Assembly: GCF_006517535.1 (NCBI RefSeq) | Contig: NZ_VHQH01000002.1 | Location: 186,001-250,000 of the forward strand | DNA from: Schumannella sp. 10F1B-5-1 | GTDB taxonomy: Bacteria; Actinomycetota; Actinomycetes; Actinomycetales; Microbacteriaceae | Direction of reading: 5' to 3' | Length of the DNA stretch: 64,000 nucleotides | In this document: positions 8,260 to 17,234 of the stretch, one piece after another | How positions within the stretch are numbered: position 1 is the first letter of the stretch | Layout of the letters: every line of letters begins with the position of its first letter | Program-made: the position numbers and the translations under genes | The notes under the pieces: model-generated | The model's input: the letters and a program-made list of their open reading frames with translations, nothing else | The model's database searches: none | What the model was told of the DNA's origin: nothing

Positions 8260-9461
8260 CCGCCACCACCCCCGCGCCGCAGACCGGCGTGCTGCAGCGC
8301 GCGAGCCGCTTCCTCGCGGGTCAGCTGCGTCAGATCGGCCTGTTCATCGCGCTCATCGTCATCGTCGTGTTCTTCGAGGTGGCGACGCAGGGCATCACGC
8401 TCAAGCCGATCAACGTGTCGAACCTGGTCGTGCAGAACAGCTACATCCTGATCCTCGCGATCGGCATGGTGATGGTCATCATCGCCGGGCACATCGACCT
8501 CTCGGTCGGCTCGGTCGTCGCCTTCACGGGTGCGATGGCGGGCGTGATGATCACGAAGTGGGGCATCCCGTGGCCGGTGGCCGCCGTGCTCTGCCTCGTG
8601 CTCGGAGCGCTGATCGGATGCTGGCAGGGCTTCTGGATCGCCTACTTCAAGATCCCGGCGTTCATCGTGACCCTGGCGGGCATGCTGACCTTCCGCGGAC
8701 TGACCCAGATCACGCTGCAGAACCAGCAGATCTCGCCCTTCCCCGACGGCTTCCGCGCGATCGGCTCGGGCTTCCTGCCCGACCTCGGCGGCGGCGTCAG
8801 CTTCGTCGAGCCGCTGACGATCGTGCTCGGCGTGCTGTCGGCGGTCGCCCTGATCGCGGCCGGCATCCGGGGTCGTCTGGTGCGCCGCCGCTACAACGTC
8901 GAAGACGAGCCGATGCCGTGGTTCGTGGCGAAGACCGCGTTCACGACCGTGCTGATCCTGCTCGTCGCCTACCTGCTCGCGAGCTATCGCGGCACCCCGA
9001 TCGTGCTGGTCATCCTGGCCGTGCTCGTGGTCGTCTACTCGGCCGTGATGGCGCGCAGCGTCTTCGGCCGTCACGTCTACGCGATCGGCGGCAACCTCAA
9101 CGCGGCGGCGCTGTCGGGCGTGAAGACGCAGCGGGTCACCTTCCTGCTGTTCGTCAACATGGGCGTGCTCTCGGCGCTCGCCGGGCTCGTGTTCACGGCG
9201 CAGCTGAACCTCGCCAACCCGAAGGCCGGCGATGGCTTCGAACTGGATGCGATCGCCGCCGTCTTCATCGGCGGCGCGGCGGTCACGGGCGGAATCGGCC
9301 GCGTGACCGGGGCCATCATCGGCGGTCTGATCATCGGCATCCTCAACAACGGCATGTCGATCCTCGGCGTCGGCACCGAGTTCCAGTCGCTCATCAAGGG
9401 CCTGGTGCTGCTGGCGGCCGTCGCGTTCGACGTCTACAACAAGCGCCGCAGCGGGAAGTGA
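8256..9461 (+). CDS. mmsB: Sugar ABC transporter permease (GguB/MmsB)
   Basis: A 401-residue integral membrane permease of the RbsC/AraH superfamily. Signature stretches include [18 protein letters not shown], a [23 protein letters not shown] segment and the C-terminal [33 protein letters not shown]. About ten hydrophobic helices are evident. The length (near 400, with a central loop of RRRYNVEDE) fits the GguB/MmsB subgroup, longer than RbsC. The GTG start overlaps the ATPase stop, and the stop in turn overlaps possible araD starts. Confidence 0.92.
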   Translation: MTATTPAPQTGVLQRASRFLAGQLRQIGLFIALIVIVVFFEVATQGITLKPINVSNLVVQNSYILILAIGMVMVIIAGHIDLSVGSVVAFTGAMAGVMITKWGIPWPVAAVLCLVLGALIGCWQGFWIAYFKIPAFIVTLAGMLTFRGLTQITLQNQQISPFPDGFRAIGSGFLPDLGGGVSFVEPLTIVLGVLSAVALIAAGIRGRLVRRRYNVEDEPMPWFVAKTAFTTVLILLVAYLLASYRGTPIVLVILAVLVVVYSAVMARSVFGRHVYAIGGNLNAAALSGVKTQRVTFLLFVNMGVLSALAGLVFTAQLNLANPKAGDGFELDAIAAVFIGGAAVTGGIGRVTGAIIGGLIIGILNNGMSILGVGTEFQSLIKGLVLLAAVAFDVYNKRRSGK

Positions 9462-9463
9462 TC

Positions 9464-10180
9464 GTGGGGGTGGGAAGCGACGTCGACCGGGCGATCGCGC
9501 AGACCCGCGCCGAGGTCGCCGCGCTGCACGCCGAGCTCGTGCGCTACGGGCTCGTCGTGTGGACGGGCGGCAACGTCTCGGGCCGCGTGCCGGGCGCCGA
9601 CCTGTTCGTGATCAAGCCCTCGGGCGTCGCCTACGACGACCTGACGGCCGACGATCTGGTGCTGTGCGACCTCGACGGCGCCGTCGTGCCGGGCAGCGCG
9701 GGCAGCGAGCGCAGTCCGTCGAGCGACACCGCGGCGCACGCCTACGTCTACCGCGAGATGCCCGAGGTCGGCGGGGTCGTGCACACCCACTCCCCCTACG
9801 CCGTCGCCTGGGCGGCGCGCGGCGAGCCGATCCCCTGCGTCATCACCGGGATGGCCGACGAGTTCGGCGGGCCGATCCCGATCGGGCCGTTCGCGGTGAT
9901 CGGCGACGACTCGATCGGGCGGGGCATCGTCGAGACGCTGCGCGGGCACCGCTCGCGGGCCGTGCTGATGCAGAACCACGGACCCTTCACGATCGGCGCG
10001 AGCGCTCGCGACGCCGTGAAGGCCGCGGTCATGTGCGAGGACGCGGCGCGCTCGGTGCACCTGGCCCGGGCGGCCGGTCCGCTCATCCCGATCCCGCAGG
10101 ACCGCATCGACCAGCTCTACGCCCGCTACCAGAACGTCTACGGGCAGAGCGACGACGACCGACGGGCGGCGACGGCATGA
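9464..10180 (+). CDS. araD: L-ribulose-5-phosphate 4-epimerase
   Basis: About 238 residues, close to the 231 of E. coli AraD. It belongs to the class II aldolase/epimerase family: GGNVSGRV phosphate-binding loop, DLFVIKPSGV, the metal-ligand HTHSPYAVAWA, and a third metal-site His in LMQNHGPFTIG. It converts L-ribulose-5-phosphate to D-xylulose-5-phosphate, the last step before the pentose phosphate pathway. Three in-frame GTGs (9458, 9464, 9470) could start it. I prefer 9464 because GGGAAG stands 6 nt upstream. The stop overlaps the kinase ATG (ATGA). Confidence 0.9.
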   Translation: MGVGSDVDRAIAQTRAEVAALHAELVRYGLVVWTGGNVSGRVPGADLFVIKPSGVAYDDLTADDLVLCDLDGAVVPGSAGSERSPSSDTAAHAYVYREMPEVGGVVHTHSPYAVAWAARGEPIPCVITGMADEFGGPIPIGPFAVIGDDSIGRGIVETLRGHRSRAVLMQNHGPFTIGASARDAVKAAVMCEDAARSVHLARAAGPLIPIPQDRIDQLYARYQNVYGQSDDDRRAATA

Positions 10181-11859
10181 GCCGGGAATCGGACTGGATC
10201 GCCGACGGCCGGGCCGTGCTCGGCATCGAGCTCGGCTCGACCCGCATCAAGGCCAGCCTGATCGGCGCGACCCCGACCGAGGTGCTCGCCGCCGGCGCGC
10301 ATGACTGGGAGAACCAGCTCGTCGACGGCGTCTGGACCTACGCGCTGGATGCCGTCTGGACCGGCCTGCAGGATGCCTTCGCCGCGCTGGCGATCGACGT
10401 GCGGCGCCGCTACGGAGCCGAGGTCGAGCTGACCCGGCTGCGCGCGATCGGCGTCTCGGCGATGATGCACGGCTACCTTCCCTTCGACGCCGACGGTGAG
10501 CTGCTCGTGCCGTTCCGCACCTGGCGCAACACGAGCACGGGCGCCGCGGCGCGCGAGCTCAGCGCCGAGCTCGGGGTGAACATCCCGCTGCGCTGGTCGA
10601 TCGCGCACCTGCACCAGGCCGTGCTCGACGGCGAGGCTCATGTGCCGCGCGTCGCGCACCTCACGACGCTCGCGGGCCACGTGCACGAGCGGCTGACCGG
10701 GCGGCGGGTGCTCGGCGTCGGGGACGCGTCGGGCATGTTCCCGATCGACCCGGCGACGGGCGACTACGACGCGCGGATGCTCGCGCGCTACGACGAGCTC
10801 GCTGCGCGGGCCGCCGACGCGACCGGCATCGGGCTGACCGCGCGCGTGCGCGAGCTGCTGCCGACGGCGCTCGCCGCGGGCGAGTACGCGGGCACGTTGG
10901 CCGCAGCCGGCGCGAGCCTGCTCGACCCCAGCGGACGGCTGCAGCCCGGCGCGCTGCTGTGCCCGCCCGAGGGGGATGCCGGAACCGGCATGGTCGCGAC
11001 CGACGCGGTCGCGCCGCGCACCGGCAACGTCAGCGCCGGTACGAGCGTGTTCGCGATGGTCGTGCTCGAGCATCCACTCGACCGGCCACTGGAGCAGATC
11101 GACGTCGTCACCACGCCCGCCGGCGACCCGGTCGCGATGGTGCACTGCAACAACGGCGCGAGCGAGCTCGGGGTGTGGGCGGGGGTGTTCCGGCGGTTCG
11201 CGGAGGCACTCGGCGTGGGTGCTGTGGGCTCCGCCGGCGGTGCCGGTTCGCCAGTCAGCGCCGATGCGGTCTTCGCGACCCTGCTCGGCGAGGCCGCGCG
11301 GTCCGATGTGGACGCCGGCGGGCTGCTGGCCTACAACCACCTGGCCGGCGAGCCGATCGCCGGGCTGGATGCGGGCCGTCCGCTGATCGTGCGCGCCCCC
11401 GACAGCGAGCTCACGCTCGGCAACCTCGTGCGCGCGCAGCTCTACGGCGTGTTCGGCACGCTCGCGCTGGGCATGCGCGTGCTCGCCGACGAGGACGTCG
11501 CGCTCGAGCGGATGCAGGCGCACGGTGGCATCTTCCGCACGGCCGGAGTCGCGCAGCGCGTGCTCGCGGCGGCCCTCGACGCGCCGGTCGCGGTCGCCGA
11601 GACGGCGGCCGAGGGCGGGGCGTGGGGTGCGGCGCTGCTCGCCCTGTACGCGGCCGAGGCAGGTGGCGGGATCCACGGTGAAGGCAGTGCCGGCTCGGCG
11701 CGGCCTGCGCTCGCCGACTGGCTGCACGAGCAGGTGTTCGCCGCGGCCTCGGCGCAGGTCGTGCATCCCGAACCCGACGAGGTCGCGGGGTACGCGGCCT
11801 GGCTCGAGCGCTACCGCGCCGGGCTCGCGATCGAGCGGGCTGCCGCGGCGTCGATCTGA
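10177..11859 (+). CDS. araB: FGGY-family kinase, probable L-ribulokinase
   Basis: A 560-residue FGGY sugar kinase. The N-terminal nucleotide-binding motif is [15 protein letters not shown], then [13 protein letters not shown] and [13 protein letters not shown]. The second half has [19 protein letters not shown] and [26 protein letters not shown]. Its place between araD and araA makes phosphorylation of L-ribulose its likely reaction, although by sequence the family also contains xylulokinases. The start overlaps the araD stop by 4 nt, implying translational coupling. The C-terminal extension (after about residue 500) is low-complexity and Ala/Gly-rich. Confidence 0.85.
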   Translation: MSRESDWIADGRAVLGIELGSTRIKASLIGATPTEVLAAGAHDWENQLVDGVWTYALDAVWTGLQDAFAALAIDVRRRYGAEVELTRLRAIGVSAMMHGYLPFDADGELLVPFRTWRNTSTGAAARELSAELGVNIPLRWSIAHLHQAVLDGEAHVPRVAHLTTLAGHVHERLTGRRVLGVGDASGMFPIDPATGDYDARMLARYDELAARAADATGIGLTARVRELLPTALAAGEYAGTLAAAGASLLDPSGRLQPGALLCPPEGDAGTGMVATDAVAPRTGNVSAGTSVFAMVVLEHPLDRPLEQIDVVTTPAGDPVAMVHCNNGASELGVWAGVFRRFAEALGVGAVGSAGGAGSPVSADAVFATLLGEAARSDVDAGGLLAYNHLAGEPIAGLDAGRPLIVRAPDSELTLGNLVRAQLYGVFGTLALGMRVLADEDVALERMQAHGGIFRTAGVAQRVLAAALDAPVAVAETAAEGGAWGAALLALYAAEAGGGIHGEGSAGSARPALADWLHEQVFAAASAQVVHPEPDEVAGYAAWLERYRAGLAIERAAAASI

Positions 11860-11917
11860 GGCCGCCCCTCCCCACCGACACGCCCGTCTCCCTCAGCTCC
11901 AGCAGAACAGGACCCTC

Positions 11918-13456
11918 ATGACCAGCACCTCCCCGAGCTCTCGCAGCATCACCCCCGACCTGCGCCGCAACGTCGTCTGGTTCGTCACCGGGTCGCAGGG
12001 TCTCTACGGCGAGGAGACGCTGCGGCAGGTCGCCGAGCAGTCGCGGGTCGTCGCCGACACGCTCGCGGCCGCCGACGCGGTGCCGGTGACGATCGAGTGG
12101 AAGCCGGTGCTGACCGACGCGGACGCGATCCGCCGCCTCGCGCTCGACGCGAACAGCGACGACCGCGTGGTCGGCGTGATCGCGTGGGCGCACACCTTCA
12201 GCCCGGCGAAGATGTGGATCACCGGGTTGTCGCAGCTGGCGAAGCCGCTGCTGCACCTGCACACGCAGGCGGATGTTGCGCTGCCGTGGGGCGAGATCGA
12301 CTTCGACTTCATGAACCTCAATCAGGCGGCGCACGGCGATCGCGAGTTCGCCTACATCCAGACCCGGCTCGACCTGCCGCGGGTCACGGTCGTCGGGCAC
12401 GTCAGCGACCCGGCGGTCGCGGGGCGGGTCGGCACCTGGGCGCGGGCGGCGTCGGGCGTCGCCGCGCTGTCGACCATGAAGGTCGCGCGCTTCGGCGACA
12501 ACATGCGCGACGTCGCGGTGACCGAGGGCGACAAGACCGAGGCGCAGATCCGTTTCGGCGTGAGCGTGAACACCTGGCCGGTGAACGAGCTGGTCGCGGC
12601 GGTGGACGCGGTCTCCGATTCCGAGGCGACCGCGCTCGCCGCGGAGTACGACGAGCTCTACGACGTCGTGCCCGAGCTGCGGGTCGGCGGCGCGCGACGG
12701 GCGTCGGTCGTGGATGCGGCGCGGCAGGAGCTGGGGCTGCGGTCCTTCCTCGAGGCGGGTGGCTTCACCGCCTTCACCGACTCGTTCGAGGATCTGGGGG
12801 CTCTGACGCAGCTGCCCGGGGTCGCGGTGCAGCGGCTCATGGCCGACGGCTACGGCTTCGGGGCCGAGGGCGACTGGAAGACGGCCGTGCTCGTGCGGCT
12901 CGCCTCCGTCATGGGGGCGGGGCTTCCCGGCGGGGCGTCGCTCATGGAGGACTACACCTACGACCTCACGCCCGGGGCCGAGCTGATCCTCGGTGCGCAC
13001 ATGCTCGAGGTGTCGCCGAGCCTCTCGACCGCGAAGCCCTCGCTCGAGATCCACCCGCTCGGCATCGGCGGCAAAGACGACCCGGTGCGGCTCGTGTTCA
13101 CGGCCGACCCGGGGCCGGCGGTCGTCGTCGCGATGTCGGATCTGCGCGATCGATTCCGTCTCGTGGCGAACGCGGTCGAGAACGTCGAGCTGCCGCATCC
13201 GCTGCCGAAGCTGCCGGTCGGGCGGGCCGTCTGGAGGCCGGCGCCCGACTTCCACACGAGTGCGGCCGCCTGGCTCACCGCGGGCGCCGCGCACCACACG
13301 GTCATGACGACGCAGGTCGGCGTCGACGTGTTCCGCGACTTCGCGAAGCTGACCGCGACCGAGCTGCTCGTGATCGACGAGGGCACGACGCTGCGCGATT
13401 TCGAGCGCGAGGTGCAGTGGAACCAGGCGTACCACCGGCTCGCCGGAAGGATCTGA
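11918..13456 (+). CDS. araA: L-arabinose isomerase
   Basis: A 512-residue protein, near the 500 of E. coli AraA. Diagnostic stretches are [20 protein letters not shown] at the N-terminus, [31 protein letters not shown]-like [17 protein letters not shown], and [13 protein letters not shown] with MEDYTYDL near the Mn-binding site. It isomerises L-arabinose to L-ribulose in the cytoplasm, the first catabolic step. It lies 58 bp after araB and closes the operon. ACAGGA precedes the ATG. Confidence 0.95.
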   Translation: MTSTSPSSRSITPDLRRNVVWFVTGSQGLYGEETLRQVAEQSRVVADTLAAADAVPVTIEWKPVLTDADAIRRLALDANSDDRVVGVIAWAHTFSPAKMWITGLSQLAKPLLHLHTQADVALPWGEIDFDFMNLNQAAHGDREFAYIQTRLDLPRVTVVGHVSDPAVAGRVGTWARAASGVAALSTMKVARFGDNMRDVAVTEGDKTEAQIRFGVSVNTWPVNELVAAVDAVSDSEATALAAEYDELYDVVPELRVGGARRASVVDAARQELGLRSFLEAGGFTAFTDSFEDLGALTQLPGVAVQRLMADGYGFGAEGDWKTAVLVRLASVMGAGLPGGASLMEDYTYDLTPGAELILGAHMLEVSPSLSTAKPSLEIHPLGIGGKDDPVRLVFTADPGPAVVVAMSDLRDRFRLVANAVENVELPHPLPKLPVGRAVWRPAPDFHTSAAAWLTAGAAHHTVMTTQVGVDVFRDFAKLTATELLVIDEGTTLRDFEREVQWNQAYHRLAGRI

Positions 13457-13465
13457 GGGCGTTGC

Positions 13466-14350
13466 TCAGCGGCGCGCGGCCCACTCCGCGATCAGGTCGA
13501 TGCCGCGCGCGAAACCGGGATCGCGGGGACGGTTGAGGAAGGCGTGCACGGTGCCGGCGACGACGTGGCGCTCGAGCGCCACGTCGTGGGCGGCGAGCTC
13601 GGCGGCGAAGGCCTCGCTCGAGCCGCGCAGGATGTCGCCGTCGGCGTCGATCATGAGCGTGGTCGGCAATCCAGACAGAGGGTGTCCGCCGGGAAAGGCG
13701 CGCGGGTCGGACAGCGCGGCGCGCGAGCCGGCGTAGTTGCGGGTCATCACGCCGAACGCGCGACGCGTGTGCAGCAGCTTGCGGTAGCCGCGGATGCGCG
13801 AGCGCACCTCGGCAGAGGCGGGCGGCAGTGCGGCGTGCAGCACGCCGTAGGCGAGGAGGAGGCCGCGGATCGGCGGGAGGGCGAGGTCCTCGCTGTGCTC
13901 TTCGGCCTCGCGTTGCGCGTCGTCCACCTCGCTCAGCGCGACCGCCGCCGAGAGGCAGGCGCCGGCGCTGGCTCCGCCGACCAGCACGCCGCCGGGTGAC
14001 CGGAGTCGCGCATCCCGAACCACGGCGGCGACGTCGTCGAAGGGCACCGGGAAGCGCACGGCGCGCGATGACGGCGACGGCCACAGGAAGCTGGTCTGCG
14101 AGGTGAGGCGGTAGTCGACCGTCGTGACCGGGATGCCGCGCGCCGCCAAGGCGAGGGCGACGGCGTGCGACTCGGGCTGGTCGAGGGAGCCCTTCACGAA
14201 GGCGCCGCCGTGCACCCAGATCAGCAGCGGCGCGGTGGATGCGCGCGGCAGGTAGCGACGCACGGGCACGGGCCCGTGCGGGCCGCCGACGCCGCCGTTC
14301 TCGATATCGACATCGCTCGCTGTCGTAGCCGAGGCATCCACGGGTCTCAC
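13466..14350 (-). CDS. Alpha/beta hydrolase of the HSL (hormone-sensitive lipase) type
   Basis: A 294-residue esterase. It has the HSL oxyanion-hole motif HGGAF (about residues 47-51), nucleophile elbow GGASAG (near 125), catalytic Asp in MIDADGDILRGS and catalytic His in GTVHAFLNRP. No signal peptide, so it is cytoplasmic. It converges on araA with only 9 bp between the stops. A TAGCTT -10-like box lies 7 nt before the GTG start, suggesting a leaderless transcript. Substrate unknown; short-chain acyl esters are usual for the family. Confidence 0.87.
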   Translation of the reverse strand: MRPVDASATTASDVDIENGGVGGPHGPVPVRRYLPRASTAPLLIWVHGGAFVKGSLDQPESHAVALALAARGIPVTTVDYRLTSQTSFLWPSPSSRAVRFPVPFDDVAAVVRDARLRSPGGVLVGGASAGACLSAAVALSEVDDAQREAEEHSEDLALPPIRGLLLAYGVLHAALPPASAEVRSRIRGYRKLLHTRRAFGVMTRNYAGSRAALSDPRAFPGGHPLSGLPTTLMIDADGDILRGSSEAFAAELAAHDVALERHVVAGTVHAFLNRPRDPGFARGIDLIAEWAARR

Positions 14351-14380
14351 ACCGGGGAAGCTAGCGATGTCGCCTCGACG

Positions 14381-15109
14381 TCAGCGGGGTGCATGCCGTG
14401 AGCTCGCGTCGGAGCCGACCAGCGCCCCGCTCGCGTCGAAGTGCAGCCAGTGCCCATCGGAGACGATCTCGGGTTCGGCGTCGGGGTCGCGCACGATCAG
14501 CGCCGAGGCGTCGTCGAGGAACCACATCGGCGCTCCGAGCCGCGGGGCGAGGCCGGCCGCCCAGGCGTCGGTCTGGTGCGGGAAGTAGTCGGCGCCGAGG
14601 TGCGGCGCCAGGTACCAGTCGAGCAGCGGCAGGGCGGGGGCGATCTCGTCGAGGCCGAGCATCCGCGGCTCGTCGAGGTCGCCGAACTCCCGGGCGGCGC
14701 GTTCGTGGTGGCGCGAGAAGATCATCGATCCGGCGCTGAGCCCCAGGTAGACCTTCTCGTCGAGCAGCTCGCGCAGCAGCGCGGCGAGGCCGGTGCTGCG
14801 CCACGCGTGGGCGAGCCAGTGGTTGGTGCCTCCATAGCCGAAGATCACGTCGGCGTGCCGCAGTCGCTGCTCGATCAGCGCCGGCGGTCCCGACTGCAGG
14901 GTCAGGATGTCGCACTCGGCCCAGCCGAGATCGCGGAAGTCGCGCAGGTGCTCGAGCATCGTCGTCTTGTCGCCGGAGAGCGGGAGCATCGCATCCAGCA
15001 CGACGACCGAGCGGGTCTCGCCGAGTGGGCGACCGATCAGGTCGAGCAGGGCGGCGTGCACGGCGCTCTCGTCGCGGACAGGTCCCGAGGCGAGCAGCAT
15101 CCGCATCAT
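14381..15109 (-). CDS. Peptidase E-like protein (peptidase S51 family)
   Basis: A 242-residue protein of the peptidase E/cyanophycinase (S51) family, a class I glutamine-amidotransferase-like fold with a Ser nucleophile. The elbow YLGLSAGSM is at about residues 120-127, preceded by DVIFGYGGTNHWLAHAWR, which matches the family's GGGNT-like turn. Dipeptidase activity toward Asp-X is known for E. coli PepE; specificity here is unknown. TAGCGT lies 7 nt before the first of two adjacent ATG codons, consistent with a leaderless message. Confidence 0.8.
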   Translation of the reverse strand: MMRMLLASGPVRDESAVHAALLDLIGRPLGETRSVVVLDAMLPLSGDKTTMLEHLRDFRDLGWAECDILTLQSGPPALIEQRLRHADVIFGYGGTNHWLAHAWRSTGLAALLRELLDEKVYLGLSAGSMIFSRHHERAAREFGDLDEPRMLGLDEIAPALPLLDWYLAPHLGADYFPHQTDAWAAGLAPRLGAPMWFLDDASALIVRDPDAEPEIVSDGHWLHFDASGALVGSDASSRHAPR

Positions 15110-15160
15110 GTCGTCGACGCTAGCGGTGGATGTGGACGCCGTCTACATAGCCCACGCGGC

Positions 15161-15463
15161 TCACTCGGCGTCGCGCGCCTCGAGCGCCGGCGGTGCGGCG
15201 CGGCAGAAGTCGGCGGCTCTCAGCAGGGCGGCGGCGAGCAGATCCGCCTGATCGGGGTCGAGGTCGATCTCGCCGCCGACCGACGCCGCGATGGCCCACG
15301 CGGCGTCGTCGTCTTCGCGGGCGACGGTGACGCTCCACCGCGGTGTCAGGTCGATCGAATGGAGATGCATCGTGCTCTCATCGAGCGCGACGACGTCGTG
15401 GCTCTCGCCGAACAGGTCGCAACGGGGTTCGGTGCACAGCACGGGGATGCGCTCGGCGGTCAT
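15161..15463 (-). CDS. Small protein of unrecognised family, paralogue of its upstream neighbour
   Basis: A 100-residue acidic protein with no recognised family. Near its N-terminus it has C-x4-C-x2-F-G-x2-H (CTEPRCDLFGESH), then a W-x-V-T-V strand, a second WAIAASV, and a C-terminal helix LDPDQADLLAAALLRAADFCR. The same spacing of C, C, FG, H, W, W and the terminal helix ending CR occurs in the gene just upstream, so the two are tandem paralogues. The Cys/His set could bind a metal. The ATG overlaps the upstream stop (ATGA), so translation is coupled. It is last in a three-gene operon with an esterase. Confidence 0.7.
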   Translation of the reverse strand: MTAERIPVLCTEPRCDLFGESHDVVALDESTMHLHSIDLTPRWSVTVAREDDDAAWAIAASVGGEIDLDPDQADLLAAALLRAADFCRAAPPALEARDAE

Positions 15464-15843
15464 GGGCGCGTGCCCGAGTCGAGCACGTCGTCGGCGGTCG
15501 CCTGGGGGTCGCGGCACAGGCGAGCCGCGGCGATCAGGGTCGTCGCGTACTGCTCGGCGACCACCGGCGACAGCTGCACACCGTGCGCGACGTAGGAGTC
15601 GATGGTCCACTCGGGCTCGCTCAGCGGTCGCGTGATCGCGACGCCCCAGACCTGGCCGCGATCCACCAGACGGAAATGACGGGCGTCGTCCTCTCCCGGG
15701 ATGAGCGCGTGCGGCCCGCCGAAGCGTCCGCACAGCAGGTCGTCGCAGACGTCGTCGTGCGTGGCGCCGAGGTCGGGATCGTGCGGCAGGTCGGGTTCGC
15801 TCACACCGGGATGCTCCCCCGAGCCGCCGACACGGGCGATCAC
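15460..15843 (-). CDS. Small protein of unrecognised family, paralogue of its downstream neighbour
   Basis: A 127-residue acidic protein. Its core repeats the plan of the next gene: C-x4-C-x2-F-G-x2-H (CDDLLCGRFGGPH), RGQVWGVAI, WTIDSYV, then a helix LSPVVAEQYATTLIAAARLCR. The first 30 residues (many Asp, Pro and His) are extra. The GTG start overlaps the stop of the esterase gene by 4 nt (GTGA), which decides the start; an internal GTG at about residue 14 (VSEPDLPH) is an alternative. Cytoplasmic by appearance, with no signal or membrane segment. Function unknown. Confidence 0.7.
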   Translation of the reverse strand: MIARVGGSGEHPGVSEPDLPHDPDLGATHDDVCDDLLCGRFGGPHALIPGEDDARHFRLVDRGQVWGVAITRPLSEPEWTIDSYVAHGVQLSPVVAEQYATTLIAAARLCRDPQATADDVLDSGTRP

Positions 15844-16805
15844 CTCGACAGCACGGCATCGACCGAGCCGAGCACCTCGCGCACGATCTCGGCGACGCCG
15901 ATCGCACGGCCGGTGCGGCCGAGCAGCGCCGGTGCGCGTTTCGGTCCGGGGACGGTGTGTCCGCCGCCATCGACGGTGAACAGGGTGACGGGTGCGCGGC
16001 CGTCGGCGCGGAAGTCGGCACGACGCATCGGGGCGCGGTCGCGACGGCGGCGTCGCGGCGCGGGGGCGTTGACGGTGCGCTCGACTGGCGACGCCGTGAT
16101 CCCGTTGCGCCGGGCGAAGTAGGCCGCCGTCTCCGGTGCCGAGAGGGCTGTGCCGTCGACGCGGAACACGGTGCGCGCCCAGCGGGCCATGCGGCCGCCG
16201 CCGAAGGGCACGATGCGGTCGGCCGTTCCGGCGACGACGGCGACGGGGATGCGGTGGCCCGGTGCGTCTGAGAAGTCGCCGAGGAACCCATCGGCGTCGG
16301 GCATGGTCGCGGCGATCACGATGGCGCCGGCGATGGTCGGGGTGGTGAGGGCGGGGGTGGAGCGGGCCGGGCCGCCGGTCTCGTGCAGCAGCCGCATCAC
16401 CATCTGGCCGCCGTTGGAGTACCCGACGGCGATCACGCGGTGCGGGTCGATGCCGTGAGTCGAGACGAGCCGCTCGATGACCGCGCGAGCGAAGGCGACG
16501 TCGTCGATGTTCTCAAGACGGGCTGGGAGCGAGCTCGCCCGGCGGGCGTCGTTCCAGTTGCCGCGGTGGCCGTCGAGGTAGGCGACGACCGCGGTTCCGT
16601 CGGCGGCGAGGGTGTCGAGAGCGCGGCCGGTGAAGGCGCGGTGGGCGGCGGCGGTCTGCTTCGACCCGTGGAAGACGAGGACGAGCGCGCGGCCGGGGAG
16701 ATGTGACGAGCTGGCGCCGGGGGCGACGACGGTGAACGTGCGGCGGCGGCCGGCTGCATCCACGTGGTCGTCGGAGGCGGTGCGCGGAGTGCTGGATTCG
16801 GGCAT
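15840..16805 (-). CDS. Polyhydroxybutyrate-depolymerase/feruloyl-esterase-like hydrolase
   Basis: A 321-residue alpha/beta hydrolase of the COG3509 (PHB depolymerase/LpqC) type. It shows LVLVFHGSKQ (oxyanion region), GNWND, the elbow GYSNGG (Ser near 128), Asp in VVAGTADRIVPFGG and His in DGGGHTVPG. Secreted relatives carry a signal peptide; this one does not, so it is probably cytoplasmic. It heads an operon with two small paralogues and is divergent from a MerR regulator. A promoter with a 19-bp spacer lies in the shared intergenic space. Confidence 0.82.
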   Translation of the reverse strand: MPESSTPRTASDDHVDAAGRRRTFTVVAPGASSSHLPGRALVLVFHGSKQTAAAHRAFTGRALDTLAADGTAVVAYLDGHRGNWNDARRASSLPARLENIDDVAFARAVIERLVSTHGIDPHRVIAVGYSNGGQMVMRLLHETGGPARSTPALTTPTIAGAIVIAATMPDADGFLGDFSDAPGHRIPVAVVAGTADRIVPFGGGRMARWARTVFRVDGTALSAPETAAYFARRNGITASPVERTVNAPAPRRRRRDRAPMRRADFRADGRAPVTLFTVDGGGHTVPGPKRAPALLGRTGRAIGVAEIVREVLGSVDAVLSR

Positions 16806-16811
16806 GGCGCG

Positions 16812-16842
16812 AGGCTAGAGTCTGACATCGTGCCAAGGTCAA
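16812..16842 (-). promoter_or_regulatory. MerR-type promoter of the esterase operon (19-bp spacer, leaderless)
   Basis: On the minus strand TTGACC (16842-16837) and TAGCCT (16817-16812) are separated by 19 bp, the over-long spacer characteristic of MerR-family-activated promoters. The spacer holds an imperfect dyad TGGCAcgaTGTCA. The ATG of the esterase begins 6 nt after the -10, so transcription probably starts at the start codon. The divergent gene encodes a MerR protein, the obvious candidate to bind here. Confidence 0.7.
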
Positions 16843-16889
16843 GCGCGGATGCGGGCGCGGAAGCTGATGCGGGTCACGGCGGCGAGCGG

Positions 16890-17234
16890 ATGCGCATCGG
16901 CGAGTTGAGCGCGCGCAGCGGGGTGAGTGCGCGGTCGCTGCGCTATTACGAGCAGTACGGACTGATCGCCGCCGAGCGGGCGGCGAACGGCTACCGCGAG
17001 TACGCGGAGTCGATGGCGGAGCGGGCGACGGTCATCCACCAGCTGTTCGGGATGGGCTTCTCGCGCGAGGTGGTCGAGTCGGTGTTGAGTTGCGTCGGAG
17101 ACGCGCCGGCGTCGGCGCACGATGCCGCGGCTGACACGCTCGCCCTCGTGCGCGACGACCTCACGCGGCAGATCGAGCGGCTGGCATCGACACGGAGCCG
17201 CATCGACGAGTTCCTGGATGCGCGCGGGCGCTAG
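16890..17234 (+). CDS. MerR-family transcriptional regulator
   Basis: A 114-residue regulator. MRIGELSARSGVSARSLRYYEQYGLI is the MerR winged-helix DNA-binding start, followed by NGYREY (wing) and a dimerisation helix RDDLTRQIERLASTRSRIDEFL. The C-terminal effector part is minimal, with one Cys (VLSCVGDAP) and no metal-binding CxxC cluster, so a small-molecule or stress input is more likely than a metal. An alternative GTG start lies 60 nt upstream. It is divergent from the esterase operon, whose promoter has the MerR-type 19-bp spacer. Confidence 0.85.
   Translation: MRIGELSARSGVSARSLRYYEQYGLIAAERAANGYREYAESMAERATVIHQLFGMGFSREVVESVLSCVGDAPASAHDAAADTLALVRDDLTRQIERLASTRSRIDEFLDARGR

Noticed and set aside
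10177-11859. Calling the FGGY kinase a xylulokinase (xylB)
   Set aside because: No xylose isomerase is present and the gene is translationally coupled to araD and followed by araA, so L-ribulokinase fits better, though sequence alone does not exclude it.
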